The notes: generated by a model not told the origin, from the sequence alone. Numbered from the stretch's first letter, positions 10,456-17,813 are shown. The stretch is 64,000 nucleotides of DNA from Pseudogemmobacter hezensis (GCF_013155295.1 NZ_JABJXT010000005.1:1-64000); one strand, 5' to 3'. Numbers and translations: made by a program.

Positions 10456-10607
10456 CTCGGAGGCGCGAAACTATGTTCCGAGAAAACACAGTCCCGTTCA
10501 GCGGTGAACGCACCGCTGCGGTAGCGGTCTGGATCGGACCGGGAGAGTTCTGGTTGGTGTTCTGCGGAGGATCGATGTATCGCAGACGGCGTCTCATCGT
10601 CCTCCGC
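10456..10607 (-). promoter_or_regulatory. Structured leader with three hairpins upstream of the CNNM/CorC operon
   Basis: About 130-280 bases upstream of the CorC-type start (10329, minus) lie three consecutive hairpins: 10456-10482 (CTCGGA/TCCGAG), 10500-10517 (AGCGGTG/CACCGCT, loop AACG) and a long one at 10564-10607 with arms GCGGAGGA/TCCTCCGC, GATG/CATC and AGAC/GTCT. The set resembles a regulatory leader, for instance a cation-responsive RNA, but it does not match the M-box or yybP-ykoY motifs I know. The remaining bases of the 10330-10877 gap hold nothing else recognised except the tandem repeat at 10774. Confidence 0.4.
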
Positions 10608-10773
10608 GGGACTTCGGCTGGGATCAGGCATCAGGTGCGGTCGTCTGATAGGTAGCGCACCAGAACTCCTTTCCGAAAAGCTTCAGTATCGAACCCGTGG
10701 CGCGTCGCGTCTGCAAGGTTGAAACAACATATCATTTTCTTCAGCCTTTTCCCAGTGAGGTCTATGAAACAAT

Positions 10774-10811
10774 TATGCGCAGGTATCTTAGCTATGCGCA
10801 GGTATCTTAGC
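10774..10811. repeat. Tandem 19-bp direct repeat
   Basis: Two adjacent identical copies of TATGCGCAGGTATCTTAGC (10774-10792 and 10793-10811) in the gap between the CNNM/CorC operon and the phosphomannose-isomerase-like gene. It could be a protein-binding site or a replication-slippage product. Confidence 0.8.
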
Positions 10812-10877
10812 CCTCTAAGATGATGGCCGTGCCGCGGAGATCGGGGTATTTTCTTCCCTACACGCGGCGATTGCCCC

Positions 10878-11699
10878 CTAACTCCGGATCCGCCACATGT
10901 TCGCCCGATCAGGGTTGGGCTCGCAGCGCTCGGCAATGATCAACACCGTTGGCTCGATTGCGCGAGTGGTGAGCGGGCCATTGAACTGCCAGCATTGTCC
11001 GGCTTCATAGGGACGATTGCCAAAGGTGCCACTGCCTTCCACAACCGCTACAGCTGCCAGGGGATCCATGAGCATGACCCGTTGCTCAGGGCCGAGCATC
11101 TCACAGGCGATGCGGAACGGAAGATGGTCGCCGGGCAGAGATGCAATAGGGCTCGGGACAAGAGTGGTCTGCTGGGAGATTTGTGCCAGCTGCGCAGCAT
11201 CTGTTGCGGTCAGAGGTATAGCGTCATCATTACCACGCGCGATTTCCACGATTGTCAGGCCAGGACCGAGGGCATGTACGGTCCCTGCTTCGACAACAAA
11301 CATATCGCCGACCGCAGGTTCGATTTTTCTCAGAAGGGCTGGAAGATTGTTTTCCACCACTGCAGCCCGGAGCTGCTCGGCAGTGCAAGGCTGCTTCAGT
11401 CCAAGTTGCAGCCAGGAGCCAGGGGTGGTGTCAGCGATGTACCACCATTTGTCGCCGCGTTCCGGTCCGTACAGAGGATGCACGGCGGGGGTTCCAGAAG
11501 AGGCGGTCCGGATCCATCTGACTACAAGCCCGGTCTCGGACGCATCGAAGACCGTCTCGACAGCGGCCTGTTGGCAGTCCGCCTCGCCCATATGTGAGCA
11601 TGCAGACGGTTTTCTGGGGGGCAGCAACTCTGCCCTGAAGGGCAGGGCTGGGGTGTCAGGTGCGAAGTGGTTTCGGTTTTTCTGTGTCTCGATCAGCAT
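10878..11699 (-). CDS. Class I mannose-6-phosphate isomerase-like cupin protein
   Basis: 273-residue protein of the type I phosphomannose isomerase fold, which interconverts mannose-6-phosphate and fructose-6-phosphate with a bound metal. Visible: KWWYIADTTPGSWLQLGLK in the position of the family's substrate loop, then VEAGTVHALGPGLTIVEIARGNDDA, the metal-binding cupin strand, and a second cupin half (VVEGSGTFGNRPYEAGQCWQF). The N-terminal 40 residues are poorly conserved; a later start is possible. Monocistronic, no sugar genes nearby, so the physiological substrate is uncertain. Confidence 0.7.
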   Translation of the reverse strand: MLIETQKNRNHFAPDTPALPFRAELLPPRKPSACSHMGEADCQQAAVETVFDASETGLVVRWIRTASSGTPAVHPLYGPERGDKWWYIADTTPGSWLQLGLKQPCTAEQLRAAVVENNLPALLRKIEPAVGDMFVVEAGTVHALGPGLTIVEIARGNDDAIPLTATDAAQLAQISQQTTLVPSPIASLPGDHLPFRIACEMLGPEQRVMLMDPLAAVAVVEGSGTFGNRPYEAGQCWQFNGPLTTRAIEPTVLIIAERCEPNPDRANMWRIRS

Positions 11700-12060
11700 C
11701 GGCCCGGTTTCCCAAACGGGTGTTGGAGGGTGATAGTAGTGAAGTGACTGTAATCACCGGACAATATCCGGGGACTTCGCCTGAGATGGGGAGAGCGATC
11801 CTGTTTTCAAGATCCCTGAAGCTGTCGAAACCGCGACCGCCGCGCTTCTCCAAGCTGCCGGATAGTTTGTAACGATAACAGCAGTTAACCTCGCCCAGGA
11901 CCATGCTCGCGAATCCTTTGGTAGTAATTCTGCCTCTCATGCGCTATATGTGTTGAGCATCTTCTGTTTTTCGGACCTGTCCCTTTCGGCTCAGCTTTGG
12001 ATTTTCAGCTTTGCCGGGCCGCCGCATTTTGTGGGTGGCACCTATGAAAGGAACATCACG
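11700..12060. other. Intergenic region and probable long cold-shock leader
   Basis: 361 bases between the isomerase-like gene (minus) and the cold-shock gene (plus). No gene recognised. The last 110 bases are T-rich and probably form the long 5' leader usual for csp mRNAs, ending with the ribosome site AAAGGA just before ATG 12061. Confidence 0.4.
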
Positions 12061-12267
12061 ATGGCCAATGGCACCGTGAAATGGTTCAACTCCACCAAAG
12101 GCTTTGGTTTTATCGCGCCCGAGGGTGGCTCGAAGGACGTTTTCGTCCATGTGACCGCGCTTGAGCGTGCGGGTATCCGTGGCCTTGATGATGGTCAGGC
12201 TGTCTCGTTCGATCTGGAACGTGATCGCAATGGCCGTGAATCCGCTACAAATCTCGTACTCGCCTGA
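12061..12267 (+). CDS. cspA: Cold-shock protein (CspA family)
   Basis: 68-residue single cold-shock domain, an RNA chaperone binding single-stranded nucleic acid. RNP1 (KGFGFIAPE) and RNP2 (DVFVHVTAL) are present, as are the start GTVKWFNSTKGFG and an end VSFDLERDRNGRESATNLVL. ATG 12061 is chosen by family length; the frame is open upstream to 11950 but that part is leader. Stands alone, followed by small alphaproteobacterial stress-type ORFs on the same strand. Confidence 0.95.
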   Translation: MANGTVKWFNSTKGFGFIAPEGGSKDVFVHVTALERAGIRGLDDGQAVSFDLERDRNGRESATNLVLA

Positions 12268-12379
12268 TATTCGGGTATTGATACAGAGAGCGGGATCGGT
12301 GTGATGCCGGACCCGCTGTCCCCGGAATGGTAGAGATGCGATCCGCATATCCCTTCCGCCTTCCAAGAAAGAAATCTGG

Positions 12380-12655
12380 TTGATTGAAATTAACTGGGGG
12401 CAACCCCTTTCCTTTGTCATGTCTCCTGATGGCGATGTGCAGAAGTTCAGCACCATCGAGCAAGTAAAATACTGGTTGCTGAAAAGGTGGCCGATTGCGG
12501 ACGAGGCGCGCTCGACAGCTCTCCAGCAGGTCGAAGCGGCCATGGATTGTATTGTTCCCGTCGGTGTGGCGCGACGCGCCTTCGTCGCTGCGGCAAGATC
12601 GGCCGGCTTTGTACCGGAAAACCTTGTCGGCTATTCGTCCCGGCGTGCGGCCTGA
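12380..12655 (+). CDS. DUF982 domain protein
   Basis: 91-residue protein of the DUF982 family, small alphaproteobacterial proteins of unknown function often in many copies on rhizobial and Rhodobacterales plasmids. Typical are FSTIEQVKYWLLKRWPIADEARSTALQQVEAAMDCIVPVGVARRAFVAAARSAGF. The start is TTG 12380; no nearer ATG gives the N-terminal strand INWGQPLSF. About 110 bases after the cold-shock gene. Confidence 0.8.
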   Translation: MIEINWGQPLSFVMSPDGDVQKFSTIEQVKYWLLKRWPIADEARSTALQQVEAAMDCIVPVGVARRAFVAAARSAGFVPENLVGYSSRRAA

Positions 12656-12776
12656 CGCCCCTGTTGGGGGACCAGTGCGGCCGTATTCACTGCTGGCCTT
12701 CAAATAACAAGGTCCCGGCGGGGAAGGCCTTTTCCCCAGGTCGGATGGTAATTGTTTTGGAAATCGGAGAATCATA

Positions 12777-12998
12777 ATGCCTGGTACATTGAGCAGAGCA
12801 CGGCAGATTGCGGAAATGGCTTTCGACAAGACCCAGTCGCAGTTTCTGGACCGCACACGCGCATTGGAAGAGCGGGATACCGAGATTTCCGAGCGCGCAG
12901 AAAAAACCCGCCGGTTGAGAACAGCACGGCTCGAAAGAGAACAGGCCGGAAAGCTGGTAGCTTCCCTGCCAACAGGAAAACGCATCAAGGCGGTCTGA
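12777..12998 (+). CDS. Small basic helical protein of unknown function
   Basis: 73 residues, starting MPGTLSRARQIAEMAFDKTQ, highly charged and predicted alpha-helical (ALEERDTEISERAEKTRRLRTARLEREQ). No family recognised. A ribosome site (CGGAGAA) precedes the ATG. Its stop TGA shares one base with the ATG of the DUF6481 gene (TGATG at 12996-13000), so the two are translationally coupled and likely work in the same condition. Confidence 0.6.
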   Translation: MPGTLSRARQIAEMAFDKTQSQFLDRTRALEERDTEISERAEKTRRLRTARLEREQAGKLVASLPTGKRIKAV

Positions 12999-13423
12999 TG
13001 GATCGCCCGGATTTCACATCCAAAGCAAAGACAAGAGAAATGACCAAAACCAAAGAATACTCGGATCGCCGCAGCGACGCGAACAAGGCCAAAGCGGCCC
13101 TGCTGGAGAAGTTCAGGACTGCCACTGCTGCGCCTGATCTGGCCTCAAAGCGGGCCGAACGTGCTGAGGTGGTGCGGGCACGCGACGCCCGCCGCGCTGC
13201 GCATGATGCGGAAAAACTGGCAGAGCAGCAGCGCGTGGCGGCTGAAGCTGCCGCGGCGGTCGAAGAAACATTGCGTCAGAAAGCAGCCGAAGCGGCCGTG
13301 ATCGAGGCGAGCCAGTCAGACCAGGCGAGACGAATTGCCCTTGTCCTGTCCGATGAAGCTGCACGCAAGGCCGCACGAGATCTTCGTTACGCAAAGCGGA
13401 AGTCTGCGCAACTGGTTGCCTGA
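12998..13423 (+). CDS. DUF6481 family protein
   Basis: 141-residue, Ala/Arg/Glu-rich protein of the DUF6481 family, seen in Alphaproteobacteria often near cold-shock genes. Long charged helix with coiled-coil character: ANKAKAALLEKFRTATAAPDLASKRAERAEVV and AARDLRYAKRKSAQ. Start is the ATG overlapping the preceding stop; the longer open frame from 12752 is out of phase with the 73-residue gene and not needed. Function unknown. Confidence 0.75.
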   Translation: MDRPDFTSKAKTREMTKTKEYSDRRSDANKAKAALLEKFRTATAAPDLASKRAERAEVVRARDARRAAHDAEKLAEQQRVAAEAAAAVEETLRQKAAEAAVIEASQSDQARRIALVLSDEAARKAARDLRYAKRKSAQLVA

Positions 13424-13819
13424 TCTTCCAACTTGAACTGCCAGGGGTGCCATTGCGCCCGAACAGTCGGATGTTCCTCATTCGAAGTCGCTTCGTCGCT
13501 CGACGTGGGGCCGCTGGTAAGAGGCTACATCGCTGCGCCTTCCAGTCAGAGACAGACTTCGCGGGCGGGGGGTAATATGTGCTGCCCGCGCGAAGTGTTC
13601 AATGCAGTTCCACATTGGCCGGAAACTGCCTCCGAGCCATGCCGCGACGCAGCAAGCCATTGACCTTACTCGCGGCATCATGAGAATCTGATGTTGATAT
13701 CTGGTGGGCGCGAGGTTTGTCTCAGCGCTGTCTGCAGTGCCGGTTCTGCATTGGCGACCAGATGATGAGACCTTGCATTTCGTTTCTCGGGGAGACCGGT
13801 CCCGTCGAGAAGAAGTGAC
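13424..13819. other. Intergenic region, no gene recognised
   Basis: 396 bases between the DUF6481 gene and the PlsC gene. Short frames on the minus strand are arginine/serine-rich and look non-coding. No promoter or transposon end was identified with confidence; the segment may be decayed DNA. Confidence 0.35.
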
Positions 13820-14539
13820 ATGATGCTGAAATTCAGGACACAGATTTTTGACGGCCTGATCGCCCTCTGGGCTCTTGTTCTGAGCCCGGCGATACCTGTG
13901 CTTGCACTTCTCCGCTGCCCCGGTCTGAACCGTCGCATGATCCGTTTTTGGGCGAGGGGTACGCTTGCGCTTTCGCGTTGGGTGCTCGGGCTGCACATGA
14001 TCGAAACCGGGAAGGAAAACGTCCCGGATCGGAGGCCATGCTTCTACGCGGCGAACCACCAATCTGCCTGGGAAACGCTGGCTTTCAACGTGTTGATCCC
14101 GGACATCTGCATCGTGGCAAAGACCGAACTTGCCCGGATCCCGATCTTCGGCTGGTTCCTGCGCAATGCGCCGATGATCCTGGTTGATCGCGCGGGCGGG
14201 GCCAAGGCTCTGACCAGGATGGTGAAGCAGGCCCGACAGGCCGTTGCCGAGGGCCGGTCGGTGATGATTTTCCCGGAAGGAACGCGGGTCAGGCCAAGGC
14301 AACACCGTCGTTTTCAGCCGGGGATTGGCGGGCTCTATCGAAGCCTCGGGCTGCCGGTTGTCCCTGTGGCCCATAATTCCGGGCTGTTCTGGACTGGCGA
14401 GGGTAAGCGAGCGGGATCTGTTGCGGTATCATATCTTCCTGCCTTGCCCGCCGGATTACCGCCACAGGAGGTCATTGCCCGGCTGGAGGAGATGATCAAC
14501 GCCGAGAAAGGCCGCCTCGAAGGTCTCGTCGACGCGTGA
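13820..14539 (+). CDS. plsC: 1-acyl-sn-glycerol-3-phosphate acyltransferase (PlsC)
   Basis: 239-residue membrane-associated acyltransferase of phospholipid synthesis, converting lysophosphatidic acid to phosphatidic acid. An N-terminal membrane helix (residues 10-32) is followed by the catalytic block NHQSAWE (79-85), which has Glu where most members have Asp (NHxxxxD), then FGWFLRNAP, and motif III FPEGTR (151-156), and a proline block LPVVPVAHNSG. Isolated from other lipid genes; on accessory DNA it may be a second copy tied to membrane stress. Confidence 0.88.
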   Translation: MMLKFRTQIFDGLIALWALVLSPAIPVLALLRCPGLNRRMIRFWARGTLALSRWVLGLHMIETGKENVPDRRPCFYAANHQSAWETLAFNVLIPDICIVAKTELARIPIFGWFLRNAPMILVDRAGGAKALTRMVKQARQAVAEGRSVMIFPEGTRVRPRQHRRFQPGIGGLYRSLGLPVVPVAHNSGLFWTGEGKRAGSVAVSYLPALPAGLPPQEVIARLEEMINAEKGRLEGLVDA

Positions 14540-14594
14540 TTGCCTGCCAGCATTCACGACGGCATCCAGCAGAAAAAATCTCGTGTCAGCCCCT

Positions 14595-14622
14595 CTTGAA
14601 ACCCGAAACGTGGTTTCTAAAT
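14595..14622 (+). promoter_or_regulatory. RpoH-like promoter of the Hsp20 cluster
   Basis: CTTGAAA at 14595-14601, 15 bases, then CTAAAT at 14617-14622. Architecture identical to the groESL promoter at 5628-5655, with a shared GGTTWC stretch just before the -10. It lies about 95 bases upstream of the Hsp20 start, leaving room for a structured leader. Confidence 0.55.
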
Positions 14623-14689
14623 GGATTTTCGCAGGCGGCCCGGATGGGCGTCTGTCGTCGGATAATCCGGCGAAATCATCAACTTGTAC

Positions 14690-14716
14690 CCATGTTGCTC
14701 AATGGAGGATGTGGCT
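14690..14716 (+). promoter_or_regulatory. ROSE-like RNA thermometer hiding the Hsp20 ribosome site
   Basis: The start-proximal hairpin pairs UUGCUC (14695-14700) with GAGGAU (14705-14710) across an AAUG loop, giving U-U, U-A, G-G, C-G, U-A, C-G, closed outside by CCA/UGG. A conserved UUGCU opposite the Shine-Dalgarno with a G-G mismatch is the hallmark of ROSE elements before alphaproteobacterial small heat-shock genes. It would block translation at low temperature and melt on heating. ATG follows at 14717. Confidence 0.6.
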
Positions 14717-15217
14717 ATGAGAACCACATTTGACTTTACACCGCTCTTCCGGTCGAGCGTTGGCTTCGACCGGCTCCTGACCACGCTGGAAGCTGCAACG
14801 CGATCTGACGCGGCAGACAGTTGGCCGCCCTATGATATCGCGCGGCTGGATGAGGACCGCTATCGCATCACAATGGCGGTGGCCGGTTTCCGCGAGGGGG
14901 ATCTGACCCTGACCCAGGATCGCAATGTGCTGATCATCACCGGACGCAAGGAAGGTGAGGACAAGGCGCAGTATCTGCATCGCGGAATCCCGGCGCGCGC
15001 CTTCGAGCGCCGGTTCGAGCTTGCCGATCATGTCCGCGTCGACGGCGCGTCCCTGACGGATGGTCTCCTTGAAGTCTCGCTGACCCGGGAGATCCCCGAG
15101 GAGAAGAAGCCGCGCCGGATCGAGATCGTGCAAGGCACCGACGCTGCGGGCGCTGACCTGCCGCGCATCGGTACCGCCAGGGTTTCTGAAAAGCAGCCGG
15201 AGCCGGTCGCAGCCTGA
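14717..15217 (+). CDS. ibpA: Small heat-shock protein Hsp20 (IbpA type)
   Basis: 166-residue class A small heat-shock protein that holds unfolded proteins for refolding. Start MRTTFDFTPLFRSSVGFDRL is typical for IbpA. The alpha-crystallin domain runs from about residue 36 (YDIARLDEDRYRITMAVAGF) to 125, with RGIPARAFERRFELADHVRVDGASLTDGLLEVSLTREIPE. ATG 14717 follows GGAGGA; a longer frame from 14684 would start inside the thermometer hairpin and is rejected. First gene of the heat-shock cluster, with RpoH-like promoter and ROSE-like leader upstream. Confidence 0.93.
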   Translation: MRTTFDFTPLFRSSVGFDRLLTTLEAATRSDAADSWPPYDIARLDEDRYRITMAVAGFREGDLTLTQDRNVLIITGRKEGEDKAQYLHRGIPARAFERRFELADHVRVDGASLTDGLLEVSLTREIPEEKKPRRIEIVQGTDAAGADLPRIGTARVSEKQPEPVAA

Positions 15218-15307
15218 CCCCCGACCCAGACCAGATCGCAGACCTGGCCCCGGGCGCGCAACGCGCGCGCTCGGGTGAGAGATGCGTATGATGAATGGAG
15301 AAAAGAG

Positions 15308-15877
15308 ATGAGTGTGAGAGATCTGATTCCCCAAAGCTGGACGCGCAACCTGCCCTGGTGGCGCAGCCGTGAGAGCCAGCAACCCGCGCAATGGCGCGAA
15401 AGCACTCCAGCCCGGGAGGAAAGTGGCGACCCTTTTGTGAGCTTCCACCGCGAGGTGGACCGGTTGTTCGACGACTTTTTCCGCTCTTTCGGCATCCGCT
15501 TGCCGTCCTTTTCTGGCAATGGGGCTGGCTGGGCGACACCGGCCTGGGGCGCGACCTGGCCCAGCGTCGAGATTGCCGAGACCGACACGGCGATCCGGGT
15601 GACGGCCGAACTGCCCGGTCTTGAAGAGAAGGATGTCGAGGTCCTGTTCGAGGATGGGCTTCTGACCCTGCGCGGCGAAAAGAGTTCGACGACCGAAGAT
15701 CGCGAGCGCCACTTCTCGGAGCGGGTCTATGGCCGTTTCGAGCGGCACATCCCTTTGCCGCCGGGGATCGATGAGAATGCCATCGAGGCGGGATTTCGCA
15801 ATGGCGTTCTCACCGTCACGTTGCCACGAACCGAGGCGTCCCGCGCGCAAGTCAGGCGTATTCCGCTGACGCACTGA
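15308..15877 (+). CDS. Hsp20/alpha-crystallin family protein (class B type)
   Basis: 189-residue small heat-shock protein, different in type from its upstream neighbour. It carries a tryptophan-rich N-terminal arm (SWTRNLPWWRSRE), FHREVDRLFDDFFRSFG, and an alpha-crystallin domain from residue 82 (WPSVEIAETDTAIRVTAELPGLEEKDVEV to GFRNGVLTVTLPR). Mobile stress-tolerance loci of Proteobacteria typically pair two such proteins. ATG 15308 preceded by GGAGAAA. 90 bases after the first Hsp20 gene, probably the same transcript. Confidence 0.92.
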   Translation: MSVRDLIPQSWTRNLPWWRSRESQQPAQWRESTPAREESGDPFVSFHREVDRLFDDFFRSFGIRLPSFSGNGAGWATPAWGATWPSVEIAETDTAIRVTAELPGLEEKDVEVLFEDGLLTLRGEKSSTTEDRERHFSERVYGRFERHIPLPPGIDENAIEAGFRNGVLTVTLPRTEASRAQVRRIPLTH

Positions 15878-15913
15878 TCCGCGCCTCTTCTGTTCCACGC
15901 ATTGGAGGATGAC

Positions 15914-16336
15914 ATGCAACTTGTGAAAGGAGACCTTACGTCCGCCGGCCCGTCCGCCTTTGCCGCTGGCGGTGCAGACTGGAGCTCGTGCCTGCCAGAG
16001 GGCAGCCGGGCCGTGATCTGGAAGCCCGCGAAATCTGCGATGACCTCGGGACGGGCGCGTACAAAACGCTGGCGCTTGCGCATAGAGCGACAAAGCGCGC
16101 CCTGGATCGAGCCGCTGATGGGCTGGACCGCGGATGATGATGTGGCGCAGCAAATCGAGCTCGGCTTTCCCGATCTCGAGGCCGCGATCCGCCATGCGCG
16201 CCGTCTTGGTCTGCCCTATGAGGTGCAGATGCCCCCGGGCACCGACCTCAGGCGCGGCAGTCCGGTCCTGGTCGCCACATCGCCCGGAGTGGCAGCGCCG
16301 TGCGGTGATGCGGATCTTTCGCGGCAGGCGGCCTGA
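15914..16336 (+). CDS. NDUFS4-like (complex I accessory subunit-type) protein
   Basis: 140-residue protein whose centre matches the NDUFS4 (18-kDa, ETC_C1_NDUFA4) family: AVIWKPAKSAMTSGRARTKRWRLRIERQ, then WIEPLMGWTADDDVAQQIELGFPDLEAAIRHARRLGLPYEVQ. In alphaproteobacteria and mitochondria the family binds respiratory complex I. Here it sits inside a heat-shock cluster, far from nuo genes, and has an N-terminal extension of about 35 residues and a C-terminal tail. ATG 15914 follows GGAGG. Role may be protection or assembly of complex I under stress; this is inference. Confidence 0.75.
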   Translation: MQLVKGDLTSAGPSAFAAGGADWSSCLPEGSRAVIWKPAKSAMTSGRARTKRWRLRIERQSAPWIEPLMGWTADDDVAQQIELGFPDLEAAIRHARRLGLPYEVQMPPGTDLRRGSPVLVATSPGVAAPCGDADLSRQAA

Positions 16337-16347
16337 AAGGGGCGGCC

Positions 16348-16587
16348 ATGAATCCGCTCGTAGCACTCGATTGTCAGCGCGTACTGCCTGATCGCTTCGG
16401 GCTGGTCATGGCGGTGGCGGCGCGGACCCGCGCCCTGCGTGAGGGCGCGCCGCCCCGGCTGGATGATGCGCCAGACAGCGAGACGGAAACCGCGCTTTGC
16501 GAAATCGCGGCAGGCCTGTTCAGCCCCGAGGAGCTGGGTGCCTTCCTTCCGCCTGCCGCGCCGAAGCGGCTGGCTAAGCCCCACTGA
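16348..16587 (+). CDS. RNA polymerase omega subunit-like protein
   Basis: 79 residues; the LPDRFGLVMAVAARTRALREGAPPRLD segment resembles the N-terminal RpoZ motif (RF.LV..AA.RAR.L..G), and the remainder ALCEIAAGLFSPEELGAFLPP replaces the usual omega end. Probably a paralogue of omega rather than the housekeeping copy, which lies near spoT in most genomes. 11 bases after the NDUFS4-like stop, so co-transcribed. It might alter RNA polymerase assembly or ppGpp response under stress, but that is speculation. Confidence 0.6.
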   Translation: MNPLVALDCQRVLPDRFGLVMAVAARTRALREGAPPRLDDAPDSETETALCEIAAGLFSPEELGAFLPPAAPKRLAKPH

Positions 16588-16619
16588 CCAAATGCCAACC
16601 ATCTGATGAAAGGAGGAAA

Positions 16620-17012
16620 ATGATGATCGCAAACTGGACTTCCACACAAGACAGCACATTCAACCGCCTTGTCGCGGGCGCGGCGATTGTTGCGGGCCTT
16701 CTTCTGACCCTGTTGCCGCTGGCCATTTCTCTGCCGACGGCTGCGTTTTGGGGCACCCTTCTGACCGGCCTCGTCCTTGTCGGCATGGGCGGTTGGAGCC
16801 TGTGGTCTCCGCATGAGGCCGCTGACCGGCTGCTATTGCTCGCCGCGCTATGGCTGGCGATCAGCCCCTGGGCCACGATGGCGGGGCACCCGTTCTGGCT
16901 GAATGCGCTGCATGTCGCGGTGGGGCTCGGTCTCGCGGGATGCAGCGGTCTTCGGCTCTGGTCCGCCCGTGCGCAGCGCCGTCGTGGAACCGGCGGGGCG
17001 ACAACCGCCTGA
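16620..17012 (+). CDS. SPW-repeat membrane protein
   Basis: 130-residue membrane protein with four hydrophobic segments (about residues 17-38, 42-62, 67-86, 88-108). The segment ALWLAISPWATMAG...FWLNALHVAVGLGLAG matches the SPW family motif (SPW...W...G); the first half has lost the motif Trp. Function unknown; SPW proteins recur in stress-tolerance islands. A ribosome site (AAGGAGG) precedes ATG 16620. 32 bases after the omega-like gene. Confidence 0.7.
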   Translation: MMIANWTSTQDSTFNRLVAGAAIVAGLLLTLLPLAISLPTAAFWGTLLTGLVLVGMGGWSLWSPHEAADRLLLLAALWLAISPWATMAGHPFWLNALHVAVGLGLAGCSGLRLWSARAQRRRGTGGATTA

Positions 17013-17066
17013 GGCAGACGGGCCGGCCCTTTCAGGGGCCGGCCTTTTACGACAAGGAGATGTTCC

Positions 17067-17350
17067 ATGGCTTCGGTTCGTGTTCCACCGTTTCGCTGGC
17101 TGCTCGTTTTGATGACTGCGGCGCTGGTGGTTTTGACCCCATTCCCCTCTCGGGGCGAGACGGCTTTCATTCAGGATGATCGCGGCGTTCTGACCGCCGC
17201 GCCGATGCTGGAGCGGGTCACGCCCGCCATCGTCAATATCGCCACCCGAACAGAAGTGGAGATCAACGCCAATCCCCTGTTCAACGATCCCTTCTTCCGC
17301 CGCTTCTTCGACCTGCCGCCGGGGGCGTCTCCGCAGCCGCGCAGTCAGCC
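17067..17350 (+). pseudogene. N-terminal fragment of a DegP/Do-type serine protease
   Basis: The first 92 or so residues match periplasmic Do-like proteases: signal peptide (residues 1-31), then LTAAPMLERVTPAIVNIATRTEVEINANPLFNDPFFRRFFDLPPG. Homology stops near 17350, before the catalytic His, Asp and Ser, and the frame then runs antisense through another gene fragment to 17453. So the protease was deleted by recombination. Position at the end of the Hsp20 cluster agrees with stress-tolerance loci in which a DegP gene is the last member. Confidence 0.8.
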
Positions 17351-17643
17351 GCGTATGAGTGCAGGTTCCCGGGCCAGGATCTCGCGGGCCGGGTGGCTGG
17401 CAATGGCAACCGAATGTTCCGCCGAGATCTCCCCTGCCGCGATCAGCGCATGATAGCGGTTGCAGCAGATCCGCAGGAATGAGGTGAAATTGCCGAGGTC
17501 GTGATCGACATCCACCGCCTCATGCCAGAGCCGGGTGATAAGTTGCGCGACGGTCATCCCGTCGCCCGGGCCGATCTCGGTCAGGGTTTCCCGGAAATGG
17601 TTCTTGATCCGGATCGAGGTGGCGACCCCGTCGATGCGTAGGG
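17345..17643 (-). pseudogene. Ribbon-helix-helix (RHH_4-type) protein fragment
   Basis: On the minus strand, LRIDGVATSIRIKNHFRETLTEIGPGDGMTVAQLITRLWHEAV...LGNFTSFLRICC is a ribbon-helix-helix domain of the RHH_4 kind, an alphaproteobacterial DNA-binding family. Its own start codon is missing: the reading frame enters directly from a DJ-1/PfpI fragment at about 17644. The 3' end reaches the degP fragment at 17345-17350. Three genes have thus been joined within 470 bases. Whether the chimeric 141-residue frame is expressed is unknown. Confidence 0.6.
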
Positions 17644-17813
17644 AATAGATCTGCTCGCCCTCGAAATCATGGATCGCGGTCTTGAACGTATCGCCCGCGG
17701 TTTTGTCGGGGCCGCCCGCGTTGATGCTATGGCCGTGCCAGAAGCGTTTGGAACGGGACCATGGTCTCATAGCCCTCGGTGAAATCGCCGGTGATTATCA
17801 GGATCTTCGCCAT
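17644..17813 (-). pseudogene. DJ-1/PfpI family protein, N-terminal fragment with frameshift
   Basis: From ATG 17813 (ribosome site GGGAGGA) the frame reads MAKILIITGDFTEGYETMVP, the usual start of a DJ-1/PfpI glyoxalase/chaperone-type protein. A one-base change near 17735 shifts it; the continuation AGDTFKTAIHDFEGEQIYS, also family-like, is in another frame. At about 17644 it joins a ribbon-helix-helix fragment. The catalytic Cys region is lost, so it is a pseudogene. It overlaps the end of the Rnk frame. Confidence 0.7.

Noticed and set aside
10330-10640. M-box or yybP-ykoY riboswitch before the CNNM/CorC operon
   Set aside because: Hairpins exist, but the conserved core sequences of these classes were not found, so only an unassigned leader is reported.
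14699-16366. 555-residue minus-strand ORF across the Hsp20 genes
   Set aside because: Antisense shadow of well-supported heat-shock genes.
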